NCBI RefSeq assembly: GCF_964204645.1
Contig: NC_134027.1
Location: forward strand, 6,064,485 to 6,128,484
Origin: Tubulanus polymorphus
Lineage: Eukaryota > Nemertea > Palaeonemertea > Tubulaniformes > Tubulanidae
Direction of reading: 5' to 3'
Length of the DNA stretch: 64,000 bases
Under the pieces are notes generated by a model that made no database searches, was not told the origin of the DNA, and saw nothing but the letters and a program-made list of their open reading frames with translations. Position numbers and translations under genes: made by a program. Positions 10,201-21,382 of this stretch are shown in pieces (the first letter of the stretch is position 1; the number at the start of each line of letters is the position of its first letter).

Positions 10201-12833
10201 CGACAACAATTTATTAAACTGCTTCAATTATCGAAATTTGCACACAAATATTATTATCATTAATTATTAGCGGTGATGAAAATATGCATCAATTTTCACT
10301 ACAAATACTTCCAGTACTTTCACTATAATAAAGCCAAGTTGATCAACATACCTTGTTATGTTCGAAGATAAGCCATGATTCAAATGCGCTGTAGAGAATG
10401 GAAGTCGCTGTACCCCCTAAAAATCTTCCAAGCAGCAATATATAGAAATTGTTGAAATGCTGAAAAATATCAAAATGAGATCTTACAAATAAACTTCAAT
10501 AATTGAAAATCTTACAAATAAACTTCAATAATTAAAAATTCTAAAACTTTAAAAAGGTTTCAAAAAGGTTTAAAGATTATTTGTTAATATGTTTACTTGA
10601 TCTTAAGCCAGGTTGAAAACATGACCAGTCAGAGACAAGATAATAAAGTTGACAAAGGAAAATTGTAATGACAAAAAGAGAGCTTTACCTAAATCAAACT
10701 TAAAACTATTGATCCCTCGATACAATGTTCTTACCTTTGTAGTACATGATAGACCATACAACACTCCGTACAAGAAACAATTAGCCCGTCTTCCACTAAA
10801 ATAGTTCAAGGTAATTAGAGGTTACAGTAGATTGACACACAGCACACATGTGGATGGTAGCACAGATGTACATGGATCCAATTCCTAACGGAAAGAAGCC
10901 CGTCGAATTAGAAATAAAAAAAAAAACACATAAAACAACAGAAACTTAGGTGGTTGAATGGGAGAGTTGAAAATGGTAGGCTACAATCTGTGTAAAAAAA
11001 TCATTCTCATCACTGGTTCATTGTAGAGCCCTTCTCCGACAGTTTTGTTTGTGCACGTGTAATGAAGTTCAGGAGAAAAACTGATGTACCGGTAGCCTAA
11101 ACAATGGAGTTGGTCAAACAGGAGTGGAGAAATTTGTTGAATGAGAAGATCATCAGTCACCAGACTAAAATACATACTGGGTAGCCTACCTGACAAGGAA
11201 CAGTTCCAGAGTCGAGACCTAAAAAAATAGGCTCAAGCCCAGTATCAAGGATACCAGGATTTAGGATACCTATTTTTTGTCTGTACTCTGGTACTGGGCC
11301 TTGAACTGATGTCAAATAATCACTGCAGTTGCATTCATTTAAAAAGACCCCATCTATCAAGTCAGTATAACGGCAAGTTTAGTTTCTTGATGAAATGATA
11401 TTCAAGCCATATATATAGGCATTTACGTTTAAAATTATTCTTACTCGATTGCTTCATATCTACAAATGATGTACTTACTATTTGTCAGCGATTGAACCAA
11501 CGAATGTTCCAAACAACATACTGGAACCAAATCCAGCTACGAACAACACTTCAATGTTATGGACCGTCATTCCATAGTGCTCATATAGCGCATAGACGTA
11601 AGGACCTTGCAACCAATCTCCGGCTATAAGAGTTGATAGAAGAAAAACATAACAAAGTTCAATCTTCAGATTGTTTAAGACTTATTCAACAATATGGGGA
11701 AGTGGACGTTATGCAGACGCTGTATCATTTTTATATCAATAAACCAAATCCAGCAGAGTTCGCTTAATTCAGATTTTCACTTGATTCAGATGAAATATAT
11801 GGTCGCCTTAACCTGGAACCATGTAAACTTTTATTCATAATTCGGATTTTACTTCAGAGAAATCTGGGGCAGTCCCTATTCATTTGAATTAAGTGAGTGT
11901 TCTACAATACTGTAGTAAAATACCAAAACATTGGTGGTAAGCTTTTAAAATCAGACAGGTCTATACAAACATTAAGAATGATAAGGGCATTAACCTAATA
12001 ACACGGTTGAACAAGTTGGTATGAAATATAGCGTCAACATTAATTAGTTAAAGTTATTCAGATTTTTGACACCAGCCACAGGGACTTGACACAAAAGGAT
12101 TTTGACCCCAGTATCCTAGGTACTATATATAAAAAAAGACATATTTTTTATATCGAAGTGGCTACTCGTACGGACCCGTACGAATAATTCCGTAGGCTAT
12201 TCGTACGGATTACTCTGGAATGTTCGTATGGGAAGGGATAGGGTTAGGGTAAGGTGAGGCTATATGTAGTTAAAACATTCGGTCGACTGTCAGCGAGCTC
12301 GGTGGTCTAGTGGTATGATGATGCGCTAGTAATTTACTGGCCCGGGTTCGGGTCTCGCTCGATCCACTCCATTTTTCTCTAACTCTATTCTCCACACTTT
12401 CCTTGAATTTTCTAAGTCGCGCACCTCTGTACGCATGCACGGTGTTAATCAGCCAATCAGCGACAGTTATTAGCGTACAGATCCTAGTTCCGTACGAATA
12501 GCCTTAAGAGAAATCCGTACGGGTCCGTACGAGTAGCCACAACGTTTTTATATATAGTACCTAGGATGCTGGGATCAAAATCCTTTTGTGTCAAGTCCCT
12601 GTGACACCAGCGAAAAGTATTTGTGGCTTAAAATGGGGTCACAAAATAAACTTTTTCCCGGTTAAAATGTTGGCGAATTACTTACCCATAGCGAGCAGGT
12701 ACACTACGAGATAGGTCATCTGAAATTTCCTGAAAGCTGGATCATTGCTCGATTTTACCGTCGACTTCGTGTAGAAAAACAACCCGACACACACTACGAG
12801 TAGAATCCAGAACGCCGCAATGAAGATATTCAT
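7298..12833 (-). CDS. MFSD5: MFSD5, molybdate-anion transporter of the major facilitator superfamily
   Basis: Multi-pass plasma-membrane transporter of the MOT2/MFSD5 family, linked to molybdate uptake. Thirteen exons, in transcript order: 12833-12686, 11623-11479, 10795-10735, 10459-10352, 10186-10068, 9962-9826, 9742-9555, 9451-9381, 9272-9218, 8025-7923, 7759-7692, 7572-7493, 7406-7298. Phases agree and the CDS is 1392 nt (463 aa; human about 450). Family motifs include FRKFQMTYLVVYLLA, AGDWLQGPYVYALYEHYG, DKYGRRANCFLYG, LLGRFLGGTATSILYSAFES, TWSENYGD, SLFEGSMYTFVLEWTPAL, VFEVCVGLFWPS and TIMNFFRIPLN. The start MNIFIAAFWILLVV aligns with the first helix of the human protein, although the frame stays open upstream in the exon (to 12893). 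The polar tail ends EEASV. The gene is head-to-head with the gene starting at 14176. Confidence 0.93.
10481..10538. repeat. Two tandem copies of a 29-bp unit
   Basis: TCTTACAAATAAACTTCAAT plus nine more bases is repeated back to back with one or two differences. It lies in the MFSD5 intron just upstream of the exon ending at 10459. Confidence 0.7.
11200..11293. repeat. Imperfect inverted repeat in an MFSD5 intron
   Basis: CCAGAGTCGAGACC plus AAAAATAGG on the left mirrors CCTATTTTTT plus GTCTGTACTCTGG on the right, giving a hairpin with stems of roughly 28 bases. No target duplication is obvious. It may be a decayed foldback element. Confidence 0.35.
12077..12603. mobile_element. 527-bp inverted-repeat element with 8-bp target duplication
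   Basis: The left end CACAGGGACTTGACACAAAA is matched in inverted orientation at the right end, and the similarity continues with few differences for about 65 bases (to CCTAGGTACTATATATAAA). Further inside, a subterminal block with GTGGCTACTCGTACGGACC is also inverted. The flanks carry the identical octamer ACACCAGC (12069-12076 and 12604-12611), an 8-bp target duplication as made by hAT-type transposases. No transposase is present. The centre holds a tRNA-like sequence (annotated separately). It sits in the first coding intron of MFSD5. Confidence 0.85.
12296..12365 (+). other. tRNA-derived module (Pol III A and B boxes) inside the inverted-repeat element
   Basis: GGTGGTCTAGTGG fits a Pol III A box and GGTTCGGGTCT a B box, at spacing normal for a tRNA; together with GGCCCGGGTTCG the sequence looks most like tRNA-Glu. 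Five of seven acceptor pairs and four of five T-stem pairs can form, but the anticodon arm does not fold, so it is not a functional tRNA gene. It is probably a SINE-type promoter captured by a DNA transposon. Confidence 0.6.
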
Positions 12834-12893
12834 GATGATGTTGATCGGTATCTCAGAGCAGACTCGACTGAAGATGAACGACGACGAGTAGAA

Positions 12894-14175
12894 CTGTAAA
12901 AAGGGAATCGAACACGTTAAAACATGAATATTTTACGCACGGTCGAGTACTGGGACGAGTAAACGTTGACAGCTCTGGAAATGGTGAATGTTTACAGTCA
13001 CACTGTAGACTGCGCGCTCGAGCGTGTTGTATCCGAGGCCGCACCTGCACAATTCAATTTAAATTTATTGCTCCTTACGTGAGAGGCCTAACACATCGGA
13101 TTAAGACAAAAATTGCAATAAAGATATAGCACAGAGCACACTATAGAGAGATTAAAAAAAACTATTCAAAATAATTATGTCTTTGCCCGAAATATTCAAT
13201 TTAATTCTTGAAAAAAAGTTAATTCATCAAAAAACAAAGCACGCAGTTTCTATGGGAAGACTGAAAACTTAATTGAGAAATTTGAGCATGAGGATTATAT
13301 ATAACACATAATTAGAATACACAGATTCCTGCTCAAGAATTTCAACAGATTAGATTACTCGTTAATGTTTTATCGCTGCACAGGAATATATTTCATCTAG
13401 ATCCTAAATCAGGAATATCTGCATTATCCCTGGTTACTGTAATTAATACAAGGATTGTTCTTCATCGACGTAATTAAGAAAATAAATGTCGAAATACAAA
13501 TATGCATAACAGGGGAGAACGAGGAGAACGATGTTGTATCTTCAGTTATAGTGAAGTTCTTAAAGTTAGCTTATCGCGGGAATTTCCCTCCCGGCTCAAG
13601 TCTCGGGACAAACTCACTTCCCCAACAATGATGATTGGGTGAAAGCCTATTGTAAAATCTATCAATAGGTGATAGCAATAGATAACAGTTGATAGATCTA
13701 TCAACTGATAGCCCATTGACGATTCAAGATGCGAGCATCGCCTGCAATGAACCTCAGTCACACCCTAAGTCGAATCAAACTTCTTACCGTTAATCAAGGG
13801 GAATCTCGGGTCATTTTTTGCAAGTTTCATATTATCATTATATTGTGTTATATACATACATATCTAAAAAAAGAATATATATACCCATTGGCAAGGAAGT
13901 TTATTATGGCATATGCAAGCCACATTTTTCTCTCACATGAGTTCACCGGCCGGCTAGTGCAACCAAAACGTTTCCGACGCAATCATCTCCTCGCTCCGTG
14001 AGACGTGGTGGTGCTGCTGCTGCTAGTGGCGTATGATTCATATACACAATATTACCAATCGGTAAGGTTTCTACTAGCAGAACAAACAAGAAAATGCCAA
14101 GGAAAACTACCACATAATAGAAGGAGCCGAGTTACGAAGAGCGGTAGCAAATCTGCAATGAACTAGCAAGGAATA
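12894..14175. other. Head-to-head intergenic region, shared promoter area
   Basis: Lies between the MFSD5 first coding exon (-) and the gene starting at 14176 (+). A locally GC- and CpG-richer block at about 13920-14040, with a short run of GCT triplets, precedes the + strand start and probably holds its transcription start and 5' UTR. The 5' end of MFSD5 must also lie here. No TATA box stands out. Confidence 0.35.
13686..13707. repeat. Perfect 22-bp palindrome
   Basis: Each 11-base arm is CAGTTGATAGA and there is no spacer. It is embedded in a stretch with several further GATAG/CTATC repeats (13640-13710). Confidence 0.8.
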
Positions 14176-17100
14176 ATGGCCTACCGAAAATATTCCCGGG
14201 ATTACAATTATGTGAGTATTATTTCAATCTATCTCGAATTAGTTGAAATATGTATAAAAGTCTTTTTAAGTTTTCCGGAAAATGAAGCTAGTTATTGAAA
14301 TGCTTTCATATTCTGAAATGATTAAAAAAATCTAGGCGAAAAAAGTATTTTCAATGTTTGTAATTAGTGTCTTGTCATTGTTTTTTGGTCTGCATGAAAA
14401 TCTGGTTTCAAACGATCGTAATTACACGCAATGATTAATTCACAGTAATTTGATAGAGCGTAATAATCGCTGTTATTGGCGTAACTCAATTTCACCAACT
14501 AAATTAATTCAACATGATGCAAACACGTGTGAGCTGTTTTATTTATAACCATTATTACGTCAGCAAACAAATTTCTTCATTTTCTAAACCACTTGTTACT
14601 CGTATTCAATGATAAAACAACGTTTGCCGCGTCAAATTCCTGTCGATATTGTTGACCAGATATTCTCTGATTTCGTTTGGCAATTAAATTAAGATATTAT
14701 TGATATAAGTCTACATCAGTTAGGTTACCGGTACATTAAAAATATTTTTTGATAAGTGGAGAGACAAGCGCTCGGTTGGGATAAAGATGAGTAGCATTTG
14801 TTCCTCGTTTCGTGTGAAATAACAAGGGAACTTTTGATACACAATGTAGCAATTGTTTTGAGAAAATATGTGCATCGTTTATTCCGTTATCGTTACGATT
14901 TCATCGGATGCAGCGGAATATTTATGCAACGCCTACGCGTGTGTATGTTCTCGCTCTGAATAAAAACAAGTACGGAAGCGAAAGGCAGAGTGCAGAGTCA
15001 TGGCGGTGCCCCGTGAGAAATAAATCTTATTTCATCAATTCGCTGCAAGTAAATGAAACAGTGATCGAAACTTTTCATGACCATTAGGTTCCCCATCAAT
15101 TTTTTTTTAAAATAGGATATCACTGAAGGGACATTTTTGATGACCGGTTATTTTGGCGAACAGATAAAAATAAAACAGGCCAATGAAGAATAGTATCTTG
15201 GCAAACAGCATGGCTTGATCTCAACATATTCTCCTTCACTTCACGCAACCACTGAGTTTAGAAAACAAATACAGAACCGGCGCGAACCTTGAAATTTGAA
15301 TCATTTGGTTTAAACTTAACAAGTTACAGATATACATCATCCACACGTTTCGACGTCTTTAATTTATACGGAAGATCTTCAATATACCTCTCCCCACACA
15401 ACTGAACAAATACTTGCAGATAAGCTCGGGTCTTATCTTCGAGGGTTCGCGGATAGGTATTATTCAAGTGTTCAGTTCCGCATCCGATGAGACGTTTTCT
15501 ATCCTTATGTAATATTTGATGCTTTGTCGGCAACCCCTGAAAACTTTTCGTTTTGATGTGTCGATGAATGCCCTTTCGCTTAAAATTCGTTTTCTTACTA
15601 TCGAGAAAGTGACAGCACAGGAGTTGCTCTAAATTTGTGAACGATCCCAAACCATGGTAAGTCGGCTTTTCGGTTACACAGAAAGGAGGGTATAGATAAA
15701 AAAAATTACAAGATGTGAAATAAGTTTTGATGATAAAAACTAACATGTTTATACTTGTTTTCTTTGAATCTTTGTTTCTTTGTTATTTGAAGAAACAATC
15801 ATTTAAGAATTATAATTTGCGCGCATTGTATGAACAGTATCAATATACCCATCCAACATTATTGCTTTGTTCATAGTTGTACTGCATCGTACTGTTTTTC
15901 AATTGTTTATGTATTAATTAGAAGATGGGATCAATCTCTCAATCTGTCACGACTCGTATTTTTCTGATTGTCCAATATTGTTCAAACCTGCTCAAACTAT
16001 TGTCTATAAACAACTTGCCGTGTCTCGTAACCCAAAATCCTTTGTTCGTCCTGCATTTAGATAGTTATTCTCATATATAAAATAGAATATTTATATGTAT
16101 TGGCTTTAAAATGACACTTCAAAATTCAAACTAAAGTCACTTTAAAATTGCTAAAAATACATTAACTATAACCCTGCCGCTAATCAACAAATCCTAGGTT
16201 TAGTCTTATATCATTTGTGATGATTCCGGGGCATGGGATCGAAATAATGATTAGGTAACGATGCAACGAACTAGAATCGAGATGTGAGCTGGTTTATATG
16301 ATTTTAACGCGCAGATGCAAATCTCATTCCAATGTTTAATGGCAACAAAACTAAGTAAAACAATTTCTCCACCGCGTGTTTCCTTTGAAGTACGAGAATA
16401 GTTCATTGTGACTATACCAAAAACAAAAACATATTCACAAAAACCGAAATGATTCACCCAATTCCGCGCTGTGTGGGATTTAAGAGGGTGGAAATATTTT
16501 ATACATTATTCGTCAGATCTTTTCCGAGAGAATTGAATGTTTTGAAAGTCTAGAAAACACTAAACTGACTTTAGCGTTAGCGTGTAGGCATGTATATACA
16601 GAGTTATACTCATAGAGGATCTATTCTGGGCATACCTTGGTAAACGTATCCCATTGCATCTTGCTTCTTCGCATCTTCAACACAGTTCCTACCTCCGCGT
16701 ACTGTGTTGTAGGATATTGCATCTATATACCCCTGAGTTGATGCATTCTTAATTGCGGAAATCCATAACGAATAGCCAGTTTACATAGAGCTACCTCAAG
16801 TGAAGCTAATAACCCGTACACCTACGTTCCAAGAACACTTTTTGAACTGTTCTATGAATAAAGTTATCAATTGATTCGGTACGAGAAAACCAACATGCTG
16901 TAGTATATTGGACCAAATTACAAAATAGAAAGAAAAGAAAGAAAAACTACACGGTAAACATGGTAAAATGACTTGGGTTTCTTCAAACTATGGAGGAAGT
17001 ATCACAGCAAAATAATCATGAAAAATTATGAATGTCCAATAATTTCATTCTTCATCTTCCAGATGCCTAGTGCTGCTAAAGGCTATAGTGCTGTAAGTAT

Positions 17101-20100
17101 AGTTTGCGTATGCCAGGAACCTTAATTCCTGCAAATAAAACTCGGCAAACCTTGTTGGCATTTGGCCATGGTTATTTAATCCACTCTATGAAATAGATAA
17201 ATGCCAAGGTTATACTTTCTTGCATCTTTGCTGAATCTAAAGACGCTTCAATTAATGGTTAATTGAACCAGTGGGGTTTTACTGATGTTGCATCTCTAAA
17301 ATAATGCGATAATTTCCTTCCCGAGAGAAATGCTATAAATTGTTTATCGTGAGAAGCCATTTGGGAAAGCCATCGATGAATTGCTTATTCAGGGAGCTAA
17401 GGTTTTGGTACATATTCTACGTACTTACGTACGTATTTAGATTTTCCGATTTGTATTTAGAATGGGTGTATAGAAATTGGTATTCTTTATAAGATTGAAT
17501 TTGCTCTTTTTTTCTTATAGTATTCTGACGCCAGTTCTAGAGGGTATGGGTCCAGTAACCGTAGTTATGGAACGAGCTCAGGCAGTTACGGTGGTTATGG
17601 TGCTGGGGCCGGTGGGGGTTATGGAAAGTCATCGTACGGTAGTGCCGGTGTTGGGTACGGAAGCGGTTATGGCAATAAAGACTACGGGGCACCCTCTTAC
17701 AGAAACTCCTCGCTGGATCGGGGATATTCCGCGGGCGGAAGTGGCACCCGAGATCGGTATTCTTCGTTAGACCGTTACTCAAACAGAAGCGACTACGGTT
17801 CGACGCGTTCTGGTTATATTTCGGATTACGGCAGCAGTAACTATTCTCCTTACAATTCGTGGGATCGGACATCGGCTCGGTCAGGCAGGTCCTTTGCCAG
17901 TAGTCGTGATCCATCTCCGGCCTATGGAAGCCGTTCATCTTCACGATATGGCGGTAGCAATGACTATTCGTCCTACGCTTCTCGTCGCCACAACAGTAAA
18001 GAAAACACTGCGACCGGTGGACGATCGGTGTCGTACGACCCTGGGTATAATCGAATTAGAAATTCCGGTGGCGTTTTACAGAATATCAACAAGTTCGAGC
18101 GACGACCGTCACAGGATTCTCAGGTTAGCGCGACGCCGAGCTACTCGCGCCAATCATCCCGTGAATCCCGACCACCGAAAGAAATTCACGAATCTGAACA
18201 AGGAGGATGGTCGTACAGCGAATCAGAATCAGGCGCCGAATATAGTATGCCCGATGTAGATATGGTCGACGGTCAGATGCGGTATCTCACAAGCCGTGGA
18301 ACGGATCCAATCAACGCTAGTGCGAGTCGATACACCCGTACATCAAAATCAAAACCAGTCTCAAAAAAGCGCAGGCATATCTATCCAAAAAAGACGATCA
18401 CGTTAGAAATCGAAGGTCGCCTTGAAAAAGTTGAACCAAATATCGAAATTAAAGACGCCTGTACACAAACCGCAGAACCACCATCCCCAACACGATCATC
18501 AACATCTAGCAGTCGATTTACCTATAACAATAAAACATCAGGACCTAGTAGTACCTATTATAAATACAGGAGTGGCCCATCATATAGCGTATCATCTGCG
18601 GGGTCTCGGTATTCTTCTAACCTGACACCGAACTCCCCGAGTTCTCCATCGAAATCGTCACCAACTGAAAAGACTAAATCTCGTGAAACTGAACGAGATT
18701 CACGAAGCAACCATAACGGCAGTCGATATAGTTCGACATCTACCCAGGTCGCACCAGAAAGTCAAAGGGCTGCCGAACATTCGTGGAGGGATTCAGTGTA
18801 CGGCGATGGTAACATTCCTAAGTCTCCGAAAACATCAGTTGAGAAACCACCATCTGAAGTTGTAGGAGACGATGATGTCAAACGGGATCGGGCTCGCAGA
18901 CGAAGAGAGCGTGCCGAAATGCAAAGAGCAGCCGATGAGGAGCAACAACCCGAAGAAATATCAGCTGCCAGAGCGCGTAGACTTAGGCGGCAACAGCAGC
19001 GGATGGCTCAAGAAAATACTTACGCTGAGATCGCACCGCCAACAACCCCTGAACTGCCAGCGTTACCGTTAACTCCCGAAGCCTTAAACTTCAAAGAAAG
19101 TATTGAAAAGGTTAAGAACTGGAAGCAGAATCTTCCTGAAGAAACGACATCACCCGTACCATCGTCACAAGAAGACCGAAGGACGGATTACGCTGGGTCA
19201 GGTCGTGACGTATCTCCAGAAAGGTTTGCACGGCCTTCGTCTAGAGTGTCGAGTGGGTCTTCTAGACACACCGAAAAGGTAATAACAGACGAAATGCCCC
19301 GAGCACCAGCGAGGAGTATTCACCGAGGCCACAGTAGAGAAGAACTCGTATCTCGAGAATCATCACCGGTTTCCGCGTCATCTAAACGCCATAGATTAAC
19401 GCGTTCACATCGACATGATTCAAACGATAGCGTGTTCATACCGGAAGAGATAACATCTGATCACCTTCCGAATAAAGATTTCAGAAAGTCCGTTTTAAAC
19501 ATGGTACCTTCTATACATCCCAGTGAATCGCCTCGGCCTTTTGAACGTGAACAATCGCCAAACGATGGCTTTCGAACTCATCAAAATCACCAGCAGAGGG
19601 TCAGGTGTTCTAGTATCGATTCTGGTAGTTCTTCCGACGCATTTTCGCGAGAAATGTCGCCTAACAGTCGGAACGTGGCGACCCGACAAATAGCAAAACA
19701 AAGTTCGTTTGACAAACGTCACCATCGAACTCAAAACAAAAGACAAGAAAAATATGAAGACGATGCCCCCAGTGAGACGGAGAGTCAGGTATTCGCGAGG
19801 GACGATTCTCCTAATATATCCTCACGTTCGGGCAAACCCCCGCGTCCTCCAAGTCGACAAAGTTCAAAAGAAGACGGCCGACCTCGATCAGGAGGATCCC
19901 GCAAGTCGCGCAAGTCTTCCGGAGAACGTTTTCACGAGGAGCACCACTCACAGCAACGACTGCCGCGCTCTAATTCTATTGAGTCTTTCGAAACTACTAC
20001 GAGCGCGGCCACGTTACCTGACTTAGTACCACCAGGTTACTACCCCGACGGTCGACAAATCCCACCGCACCTTTTTAATCAACAGCAACAACAGAACAAC

Positions 20101-20475
20101 CACCAACTACAACACCATCAACAAGAAAAACAACCACAGAATAGACGAGTATCGTCACAGGATAAAACTATTTCAGCGACGAATAAGCAATTCATTTCAC
20201 AATGCCGGGACATTGACGATCTTCTAGCAACGGATGAATCCGATGAATCGAACAGCGATTTTGAAACTGAACGAATGAAAAAGCCGATGAAAGTATTGTC
20301 AAAAGAACTACAGATGCTACTCCTAAAGAAAGGCGGCGGCAGGGTGAAAGTAAAAGATTTGTTGGACATTTGCAAAAGACCCAAACCGGTAGATAAAGAA
20401 GATAACAACAAAAAGTTCCGGGGTTATGCGGATTTAAATGAACTTCTCGAGAATATGGGCGTTAATGTTAAAAAG
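14176..20475 (+). CDS. Large Tyr/Gly/Ser-rich disordered protein (1007 codons visible), possibly a long FHOD N-terminus
   Basis: Not recognised by family. Three phase-0 exons: 14176-14211 (MAYRKYSRDYNY), 17063-17092 (MPSAAKGYSA) and 17521-20475, which ends at a good donor (AAG|GTGAGA). The sequence begins with a Tyr/Gly/Ser-rich prion-like tract (about 150 residues, SSRGYGSSNRSYG style), then a Ser/Arg/Pro-rich disordered region. A basic helix rich in Arg, Glu and Gln lies at about 18870-19010 (RDRARRRRERAEMQR) and a Gln/His/Asn stretch at about 20080-20140. A more ordered conserved-looking tail follows at about 20270-20475 (LSKELQMLLLKKGGG, KDLLDICKRPKP, YADLNELLENMGVNVKK). No stop precedes the donor. 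The frame is phase-compatible with FHOD exon 2 (21760). A short alternative end is an acceptor at 20890 reading DLTL then stop. The second exon's own ATG could serve as an alternative start. Confidence 0.7.
15324..15746 (-). pseudogene. 140-codon frame resembling the C-terminal end of a heparan-sulfate-type sulfotransferase, probably a fragment
   Basis: An isolated - strand frame inside an intron of the 14176 gene. The pattern FLDSKK, KTKSFQGLP, a Cys, NNTYPR, then DKTRAYLQVF resembles the C-terminal third of HS3ST/NDST sulfotransferases (FLGL, KTKGF-C-L, CLGKSKGRxxP, LRxFYRPFN). The first disulfide Cys (KGFxC) is missing and the G-K-SKGR block is changed. No upstream PAPS-binding exon is visible nearby. 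The polypyrimidine tract at about 15670-15725 followed by AG could be an acceptor, which would make this a terminal exon of a nested gene instead. The resemblance is from memory of family motifs and is weak. Confidence 0.3.
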
Positions 20476-21382
20476 GTGAGATGTGACTATTTCTATCAGC
20501 ATGTTATCATTTTATTAAATTTCGTAGATATTGGTCAGAGATTTAACGTCTTAGTCTTACCAGATTTGATGAAATTTGCATTCTGATAAGAGGGCATTAG
20601 AAATAATTACTTTTTACGTACGTGAACTTGGTTTTACCCAAAAACTGACTCCGGGCGATAAAGGCCCAAAAGGCCCCGGTATTTCGATATATTTCGAATC
20701 TTCTTATTCTTAAGTTATTCTTTAATCACCATCAACAGGTGCGAAGTTTAGTTTCAATTGCTAACAGTTTTTTCCTTCCTTTTGCTGCTATCCTTTGATC
20801 CCGCCGTTAAATCGACACCTCACTTCCCGCGTGCGGCCCGCCGGCGGCCACTGCTTTGTCAAAAATGCATTGCTCCTTTCCACACTTCAGGACCTTACCC
20901 TATAAAAATCAATCACTAATTTAAATTAGTAAGCGAAATATCCCAATTAATGGAGCGAATGTTTTAAAGCCGACCGTATTCAAGACTAAATACCTGTGCA
21001 GTGTATCAGTTTTAAACTGTGCCCATTGTGTTACATAGCATAACAAATCCAAATATATTTATTCATCATATAAACACTTCAAACGTATATCTCTATGAGA
21101 CACATATAGTTATCATATATATGATAAGAATAGTAAAAATATTGAATCTGATAATTGATAACCCGGACTACGAAAGACCTTCTTAAACAAATTTGCAATG
21201 ATTTGTCGATGGGACGGTCTATGGCATGCGAGGGTTCAGTACCCAATTTTGACATTTGTAACATTGACCACCGTCGTGAGCTGTCAGAATGCGGAAATGA
21301 TTCAAATGATTGGAAATAAGATGTGTTTCAAGTGTTTTTATTGGGTTTTTTGCTCAATGTAGTTGTTTTTTCACGAAGAGAC
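20476..21382. other. Interval between the long exon and FHOD exon 1: possible internal promoter
   Basis: Contains a GC-rich patch at about 20805-20850 (CCCGCGTGCGGCCCGCCGG) in otherwise AT-rich DNA, a good acceptor at 20890 (CTTTCCACACTTCAG) that would give a four-codon terminal exon, and a T-rich acceptor-like tract before the FHOD ATG. An FHOD-specific promoter here would explain a short isoform beginning at 21383. This is inferred. Confidence 0.3.

Noticed and set aside
12240-12252. Telomere-like GGGTTAGGGT
   Set aside because: Only one and a half units, inside the inverted-repeat element; too short to mean anything.
12296-12365. Functional tRNA gene
   Set aside because: The anticodon arm does not pair, and the acceptor and T stems have mismatches; better seen as a tRNA-derived transposon part.
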